Shown here: positions 1 to 3,524 of the stretch, piece after piece
Numbering within the stretch: the first letter of the stretch is position 1
How the letters are laid out: each line of letters starts with the position of its first letter
From: Candidatus Margulisiibacteriota bacterium
GTDB taxonomy: Bacteria > Margulisbacteria > Termititenacia > Termititenacales > Termititenacaceae
Length of the DNA stretch: 5,785 nucleotides
Assembly (NCBI GenBank): GCA_031267055.1
Contig: JAIRZV010000087.1
Coordinates: forward strand, 1-5,785
Reading direction: 5' to 3'
Made by a program: the position numbers and the translations under genes
Notes under the pieces: generated by a model
Databases searched by the model: none
Told to the model about the DNA's origin: nothing
The model's input: only the letters and a program-made list of their open reading frames with translations

Positions 1-1104
1 CTGCACGCGCAAATAAAATGTGGTGTCCAAAACGCCGGTAATAAGCGGCGTATAAACCACGCTGGTCGAAGGATGCGCAGTCGTAACTATTTCGCCATTA
101 GACAATTCGCCAAAGTAAATATTGTACGTTGACACACCGGACGCCACGCCGTTGACCACCGGATCATTGGCCGGCGTCCAGTTAAATACCGGCGCAGGAT
201 TATTGGAAACCGGCAAGGCTCCCTGATAACTGACCACGCCGGAGGCGGCGCGGTCCAATTTGATATTGTCCGTCGCGTTAAAAGTATTGCCGACTGAATC
301 ATAATAAGTAACCGTCACGATTTTCTCGCCGTCGGCAACGCCAAAGTTCCAGGGCCGTGTCGGAGACGCCGCTATCAAGCCGCTGGACGGATCGCCGTCC
401 GTGCCTTCTATATTCATGGACACCACATCCGGCGAATAATTAAACTCCAGGGTCACGGCATTGTTGCTCGTGTATTCCTCACCGGCATTGATAGTCACGC
501 GGCCGCTCGGCCGCACATCGTCAAACGGATAGATCCAAACTGTTTGCCAGTCGCTCGTATTGCCCACGCGGTCAACTGTCTGAATACGCAAATAATAAAC
601 CGTCTCGATCGGTATGCCCGCAATAGCCGGCGCATTATAAACTGGATTGCTCACGGCAGGGATCGCCGTTAGAGATTCTCCGTTAGTCAGCGGCCCCCAG
701 TATATATTGTAAGTGGAAACGCCGGACGCCACGCCGCCAGAGGGCTGATCAACAGCCGCTGTCCAGTCCAAATTTGGCGCTGCCACATTGCTAGTCGGTT
801 TTTTCCCTTTTTCCGCGACAGCGTCAGGCTTGGTCGTATCGAGCTTGATCGAATCTGTCACTGTGGCGTAAACAACACTGCCCGACGCGTCGGTAAAGCG
901 AACTTCCACAATTTTTTCGCCATCTCCAGCGGAAATCAAAACATAAGTCAGCGTTGAGGCATACGACACAGGCGTGGCGTACGCGCCGCCATTATCTCTG
1001 ATCCGCACATACATTGGCGACACGGCTGGCGTCAGAGAGAGAGCAAGATTAACCGCTCGACTGCCGGTAAATTCGGCGCCGTTATTGACCGTCACAGCGG
1101 CGGT
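1..1104 (-). repeat. Two copies of an Ig-like + FnIII-like protein repeat unit (second copy cut)
   Basis: Within the surface protein, residues about 198-397 (nt 505-1104) and 398-565 (nt 1-504) align as a tandem unit of about 195-200 residues. Matching landmarks are VTVNNGAEFT/VTINAGEEYT, GDGEKIVEV/ADGEKIVTV, TDSIKLD/TDNIKLD, the 12-residue identity GVASGVSTYNIY (starts at residues 321 and 516), GPLTNGES/GELSNGEI, and VYYLRIQ/TFYLRVQ. The offset drifts from 199 to 193 residues, so small indels separate the copies. The DNA is only locally identical (for example around 136-150 versus 721-735), which suggests an old duplication rather than a recent one. More copies may follow to the left. Confidence 0.8.
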
Positions 1105-1695
1105 CATCGCGCTCAGACTTTTGGTAACCGTCGCGCCGGACTGCCAGACGTTGCCCAGAATATTGCTGTGCTGCCAAGAACGATCTCTGGCAGTCGCCAG
1201 AGTAGTCAACTCGCCATCCACGACATAGCTGTCGCCCTGGGCTATATTATTGACAGTCACCCGAAAAACATTTGTCTTCGAAGCGCCGGCGCCCAGAGTA
1301 TACGCCGTCAACGGCGACACCTGAAAATTACTATTCTCCGGCGTGCCATCGATAGCCGTTTTATAAAAATTTAATATCGGCACTATATTGGCAGCCGTGG
1401 TCTCGCCGGTATTCTCTACTGTATAGGAAACACTCAAAACCGCGCCAACGGCCGCATAATCCTGCGACAAATTTATCTCGCCGATTTTCAGTGTGGCCAC
1501 GTTGACCCGCCGTGGACTGTCATTGAGTTTTTGGTAAACGACAGCATCACCCTGCACATTAAATGTCACAAACACCGCGCCGGCCGCAGGGGTATTCCAG
1601 GGCGCCGTGCCGTCCTGTGGTCCGTTGACAAAAGCCAGCAACGGCGCACTAAACAGCGCGGCCAGCAAAATAATTTGTCTCCAAATTTTTTTCAT
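1..1695 (-). CDS. Secreted/surface multidomain protein (CARDB-like, Ig-like and FnIII-like domains), 3' end outside window
   Basis: The frame is open for 565 codons from the ATG at 1695 to the window edge, so the C-terminus and anchoring mode are unseen. Residues 1-21 form a signal peptide: basic MKKIWRQ, hydrophobic core IILLAALFSAPLLA, plausible cleavage after Ala21. Export is therefore likely. Residues about 46-165 look like a CARDB-type beta domain (SVSYTVENTGET, then LGAGASKTNVFRVTV). From about residue 198 there is a repeating pair: an Ig-like module (198-285; 398-480) with DGEKIV and DSIKLD/DNIKLD signatures, then a fibronectin-III-like module (286-397; 481-565+) with GVASGVSTYNIY and YYLRIQTVDRVGNTSDW. 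No catalytic motif is visible in this part. Inference: a cell-surface or extracellular adhesion/scaffold protein. The start is supported by a Shine-Dalgarno site, the signal peptide, and a 4-bp ATGA overlap with the upstream regulator gene. A C-terminal enzyme, sorting or autotransporter domain could lie beyond the window. Confidence 0.88.
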   Translation of the reverse strand, partial: MKKIWRQIILLAALFSAPLLAFVNGPQDGTAPWNTPAAGAVFVTFNVQGDAVVYQKLNDSPRRVNVATLKIGEINLSQDYAAVGAVLSVSYTVENTGETTAANIVPILNFYKTAIDGTPENSNFQVSPLTAYTLGAGASKTNVFRVTVNNIAQGDSYVVDGELTTLATARDRSWQHSNILGNVWQSGATVTKSLSAMTAAVTVNNGAEFTGSRAVNLALSLTPAVSPMYVRIRDNGGAYATPVSYASTLTYVLISAGDGEKIVEVRFTDASGSVVYATVTDSIKLDTTKPDAVAEKGKKPTSNVAAPNLDWTAAVDQPSGGVASGVSTYNIYWGPLTNGESLTAIPAVSNPVYNAPAIAGIPIETVYYLRIQTVDRVGNTSDWQTVWIYPFDDVRPSGRVTINAGEEYTSNNAVTLEFNYSPDVVSMNIEGTDGDPSSGLIAASPTRPWNFGVADGEKIVTVTYYDSVGNTFNATDNIKLDRAASGVVSYQGALPVSNNPAPVFNWTPANDPVVNGVASGVSTYNIYFGELSNGEIVTTAHPSTSVVYTPLITGVLDTTFYLRVQ

Positions 1696-1946
1696 TTGCT
1701 CACCTTCACGCTGAGTCTTTCCGAAATTTCATCGAGCGTAAACCGGCGTTGTTTGAGATCTTCAATCTGCCGCAGTCTTTTGAGCGCCTTGTCTTTGGCG
1801 TAGAGATTGTACTGGCCGGGCGTGTAGCCGTCGGCAGTCAAAAGCCCCAGCTTCGTATAGAAACGGATAGTGGAAACCAACATGCTGGTCAGCTTCGCCA
1901 GCTCGCCAGCTTTGAGTAATTTTTCTTTGTCCTGTGAGGGCTTCAT
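1692..1946 (-). CDS. Minimal MerR-family HTH transcriptional regulator
   Basis: This 84-residue protein consists almost only of a MerR-type winged helix-turn-helix DNA-binding domain. The HTH is at about residues 13-36 (AGELAKLTSMLVSTIRFYTK, then LGLL), where TIRFY corresponds to the family's TIRYYE. A wing-like segment follows (YTPGQYNLY, 41-49), then a helix pair KALKRLRQIEDLKQRRFTLDEISERL (53-78). Classical MerR proteins add a long dimerisation helix and often an effector-binding domain. Both are absent here, so any signal sensing is unclear. I prefer the ATG at 1946, which has AAAGAGG nine bases upstream and begins just before the conserved domain. In-frame TTG at 1979 and GTG at 1973 would add a basic, Gly/Arg-rich stretch and have weaker ribosome sites. 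The stop overlaps the next gene's start (ATGA), so the regulator is probably co-expressed with the surface protein. It may control that operon and itself, but the target is inferred. Confidence 0.85.
   Translation of the reverse strand: MKPSQDKEKLLKAGELAKLTSMLVSTIRFYTKLGLLTADGYTPGQYNLYAKDKALKRLRQIEDLKQRRFTLDEISERLSVKVSK
1700..1706 (-). promoter_or_regulatory. Shine-Dalgarno site of the surface-protein gene, inside merR
   Basis: On the minus strand AAGGTGA is followed by GCAA and then the ATG at 1695. This is a good ribosome-binding site at usual spacing, and it lies within the last codons of the regulator gene. It decides the surface-protein start. Together with the ATGA overlap it implies that ribosomes finishing the regulator can reinitiate on the surface-protein gene. 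Confidence 0.7.
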
Positions 1947-1974
1947 CAGCCTACGCCTCTTTCTTCCCCCCACA

Positions 1975-2009
1975 CTCAAAACCTAAAAGTACGACTCTTA
2001 ACTTTTGAG
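1975..2009. repeat. Overlapping inverted repeats in the merR 5' leader
   Basis: CTCAAAA (1975-1981) is inverted as TTTTGAG (2003-2009). Inside it AAAAGT (1985-1990) is inverted as ACTTTT (2001-2006). The two pairings share TTTT and so exclude each other. The element covers the predicted transcription start and early leader of merR, a position fitting an autoregulatory operator or a weak leader hairpin. AT-rich arms make chance symmetry a real alternative. Confidence 0.35.
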
Positions 2010-2015
2010 CAAGTC

Positions 2016-2045
2016 AGTATAGCAAATTCTTTTCCGCAAATGCAA
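2016..2045 (-). promoter_or_regulatory. Candidate promoter of the merR-surface protein operon
   Basis: Reading the minus strand, the extended -10 TGCTATACT occupies 2024-2016, with TATACT at 2021-2016. A weak -35-like TTGCAT lies at 2045-2040, giving an 18-bp spacer. Predicted start is near 2009, leaving a leader of about 60 bases to the preferred ATG. MerR activators usually work at promoters with overlong 19-20 bp spacers, so this one is near but not clearly in that class. Confidence 0.55.
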
Positions 2046-2070
2046 GCGTTTTTTCTAATCCTCAAACGCT
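2045..2070. repeat. 7-bp inverted repeat abutting the merR -35 region
   Basis: AGCGTTT (2045-2051) and AAACGCT (2064-2070) are perfect inverted copies separated by 12 bases. The dyad lies directly upstream of the merR -35-like element, where an activator or repressor could bind. The symmetry is seen directly; an operator role is inferred, and a chance match is possible. Confidence 0.4.
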
Positions 2071-2202
2071 CAAACACTACATATAGCGCATTTTTAGCCT
2101 AATCACGCTATTTTCCCAAATTTGCGCTACTGGCTTTCCATTTTCAACTTTTCTTCAAGCTCTAATATATCGTCAGTTTTCCAGATTTGTTGCAAAAATT
2201 TT

Positions 2203-2241
2203 GAGGTAGAGGCGTTACCTGCAACGCCTCTATCTCTTTTT
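2203..2241 (+). terminator. Strong intrinsic terminator-like hairpin upstream of icd
   Basis: TAGAGGCGTT (2207-2216) pairs perfectly with AACGCCTCTA (2223-2232) across the six-base loop ACCTGC. GAGG (2203-2206) extends the stem by pairing with TCTC (2233-2236) through one G-U pair, giving 14 bp. TTTTT (2237-2241) follows immediately. This is the textbook layout of a plus-strand Rho-independent terminator. No plus-strand gene is visible upstream. It could end a small RNA, act as an attenuator for icd, or insulate icd from readthrough. Confidence 0.7.
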
Positions 2242-2250
2242 CTTCGTTCC

Positions 2251-2259
2251 TGTTATCAT
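2251..2259 (+). promoter_or_regulatory. Candidate extended -10 promoter of icd
   Basis: TGTTATCAT matches the extended -10 pattern TGnTATnAT. At 17-bp spacing the -35 position holds TATCTC, which overlaps the terminator arm, so there is no recognisable -35. Only seven bases separate the hexamer from the icd GTG, so the predicted start point falls on or next to the start codon. That would give a leaderless mRNA, in line with the absence of a ribosome-binding site. Confidence 0.45.
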
Positions 2260-2266
2260 CTGCGCC

Positions 2267-3475
2267 GTGGGCAGCAAAATCACCATTCAAAATAATAAAC
2301 TGCACGTGCCAAATGATCCGGTCCTGCCGGTCATCATGGGCGACGGCATTGGGCCGGACGTGATGAAAGCCATGCGTCTGACACTTGATGCGGCGGTCGC
2401 CAAAGCCTTTGGCGGACAGAAAAAAATCGAGTGGCTGGAGGTTTTGGCCGGCGCGGAAGCTTTTGCCAAAACGCAGGAGTGGCTGCCGCGGGAAACTCTC
2501 GACGCGATCAAAGAATATATCGTGGCGATCAAAGGCCCGCTGACCACGCCAATCGGCGGCGGCATACGCTCGCTCAATGTCACGATCCGGCAGGAGCTGG
2601 ATCTCTACGCCTGTGTGCGGCCGGTGCGTTATTTTGAGGGCGTGATCTCGCCGGTCAAGCGGCCGCAGGATCTAGACGTTGTCATTTTCCGCGAAAACAC
2701 CGAGGACGTGTACTCCGGCATAGAATGGAAAGCCGGCACGCCGGAAGCCAACAAAGTAATCGAGTTTTTGCAAAAAGAATTGCAGGTCAATATCCGCGCC
2801 AACTCCGGCATCGGCATTAAGCCGATCTCCGCTTTTGGCACCAAGCGTCTGGTCAAAAAAGCCATCGAGCACGCGATCCAAAATCAGAAACCGTCCGTTA
2901 CTCTGATGCACAAAGGCAATATTATGAAATTTACGGAAGGCTCTTTCAAAGAATGGGGCTATCAAGCCGCCCAAGAATATTTTCCGCAGGAAACTATCAC
3001 CGAGCAGGAAGTCACGGACAACGGTGGTAAAATTCCCGACGGGAAAATCGTCATCAAAGACCGGCTGGCCGACTCGATGTTCCAGCAACTGTTGTTGCGC
3101 CCAACGGAATATTCGGTCATCGCCACGCCCAATCTCAACGGCGATTATATTTCCGACGCTTGTGCCGCGCAGGTGGGCGGTTTGGGTCTCGCGCCCGGCG
3201 CCAATATCAGCGATCATGTGGCGGTGTTTGAAGCGACGCACGGCACCGCGCCGAAATACGCGGACAAAAATATGGCCAATCCGGGCTCGGTCATACTTTC
3301 CGGCGTGATGTTGTTGGATTATCTGGGCTGGGCGGCCGCCGGTAAATTAATCACTGACGCGCTGGCCAAAACTATCCAGCAAAAAATCGTGACTTACGAT
3401 CTGGAGCGCCAAATGTCCGGCGCGACCAAAGTCGGCACACGCGAGTTTGCCGAGGCGATAGTTAAAAATCTGTAA
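2267..3475 (+). CDS. icd: Isocitrate dehydrogenase, NADP-dependent
   Basis: This 402-residue protein catalyses oxidative decarboxylation of isocitrate to 2-oxoglutarate with NADP+ in the TCA cycle, in the cytosol as a homodimer. It aligns by eye along its length with E. coli Icd (416 aa). Substrate residues are present: Ser102, Asn104, Arg108, Arg118, Arg142, Tyr149, Lys216, and metal-binding Asp269, Asp293 and Asp297 (in NLNGDYISDA). NADP-selective residues match E. coli Lys344/Tyr345 (K330, Y331 in HGTAPKY) and Tyr391/Arg395 (Y377, R381 in YDLER), so NADP rather than NAD use is expected. The loop GGGIRSLNV keeps the serine that AceK phosphorylates in E. coli; whether a kinase exists here is unknown. 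GTG at 2267 is the only standard start between the in-frame stop at 2207 and the conserved N-terminus. No Shine-Dalgarno site precedes it. No other TCA gene adjoins it. Confidence 0.97.
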   Translation: MGSKITIQNNKLHVPNDPVLPVIMGDGIGPDVMKAMRLTLDAAVAKAFGGQKKIEWLEVLAGAEAFAKTQEWLPRETLDAIKEYIVAIKGPLTTPIGGGIRSLNVTIRQELDLYACVRPVRYFEGVISPVKRPQDLDVVIFRENTEDVYSGIEWKAGTPEANKVIEFLQKELQVNIRANSGIGIKPISAFGTKRLVKKAIEHAIQNQKPSVTLMHKGNIMKFTEGSFKEWGYQAAQEYFPQETITEQEVTDNGGKIPDGKIVIKDRLADSMFQQLLLRPTEYSVIATPNLNGDYISDACAAQVGGLGLAPGANISDHVAVFEATHGTAPKYADKNMANPGSVILSGVMLLDYLGWAAAGKLITDALAKTIQQKIVTYDLERQMSGATKVGTREFAEAIVKNL

Positions 3476-3491
3476 AATTTTCGCCAAAATC

Positions 3492-3500
3492 TGTTATACT
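3492..3500 (+). promoter_or_regulatory. Candidate extended -10 promoter of the glycosidase-like gene
   Basis: TGTTATACT in the 49-bp gap after icd is a close extended -10 match; no -35 hexamer is recognisable at normal spacing. Predicted start is near 3507, giving a leader of about 18 bases that contains the ribosome site. No terminator-like hairpin separates the genes, so readthrough from icd is also possible. Confidence 0.45.
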
Positions 3501-3514
3501 ATGCTTCATTAATC

Positions 3515-3521
3515 AGGGGGG
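3515..3521 (+). promoter_or_regulatory. G-rich ribosome-binding site of the glycosidase-like gene
   Basis: AGGGGGG ends three bases before the ATG at 3525. It is a purine-rich Shine-Dalgarno candidate, unusual in being a run of six G residues, and it supports the chosen start. A length change in the run would alter spacing to the ATG, though six G is short for a phase-variable tract. Confidence 0.55.
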
Positions 3522-3524
3522 TTC

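Larger units (their letters stand above)
1947..2266. other. AT-rich divergent intergenic region with control elements
   Basis: This 320-bp gap separates the minus-strand merR operon from plus-strand icd. I see no convincing protein gene in it. It carries the merR promoter, several short inverted repeats, five CTCAAA/TTTGAG hexamers (1975, 2003, 2061, 2069, 2199) and a terminator-like hairpin before icd. Its base composition is clearly richer in A+T than the flanking genes, as expected for a regulatory region. A weak plus-strand promoter-like pair (TTTTCA at 2141-2146, TAATAT at 2163-2168, 16-bp spacer) could produce a short transcript ending at the hairpin, but this is speculative. Confidence 0.6.

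Noticed and set aside
974..1803. Plus-strand short open frames (974-1228, 1168-1374, 1531-1803)
   Set aside because: They are antisense to the surface-protein gene and the 3' end of merR, whose products have a signal peptide, repeats and an HTH. The plus-strand products have no recognisable features.
1947..1979. TTG (1979) or GTG (1973) as the merR start, adding 9-11 residues
   Set aside because: ATG 1946 has AAAGAGG nine bases upstream and starts close to the conserved HTH; the upstream options have weaker ribosome sites. Not excluded, only less likely.
2203..2241. The hairpin as a minus-strand terminator
   Set aside because: On the minus strand it is followed by CAAAA before any T run, and the genes to its right are on the plus strand, so there is no minus-strand gene to terminate. 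Plus-strand orientation fits much better.
2672..3241. 189-residue minus-strand open frame
   Set aside because: It is antisense to the unambiguous icd gene, with low-complexity composition and no domain.
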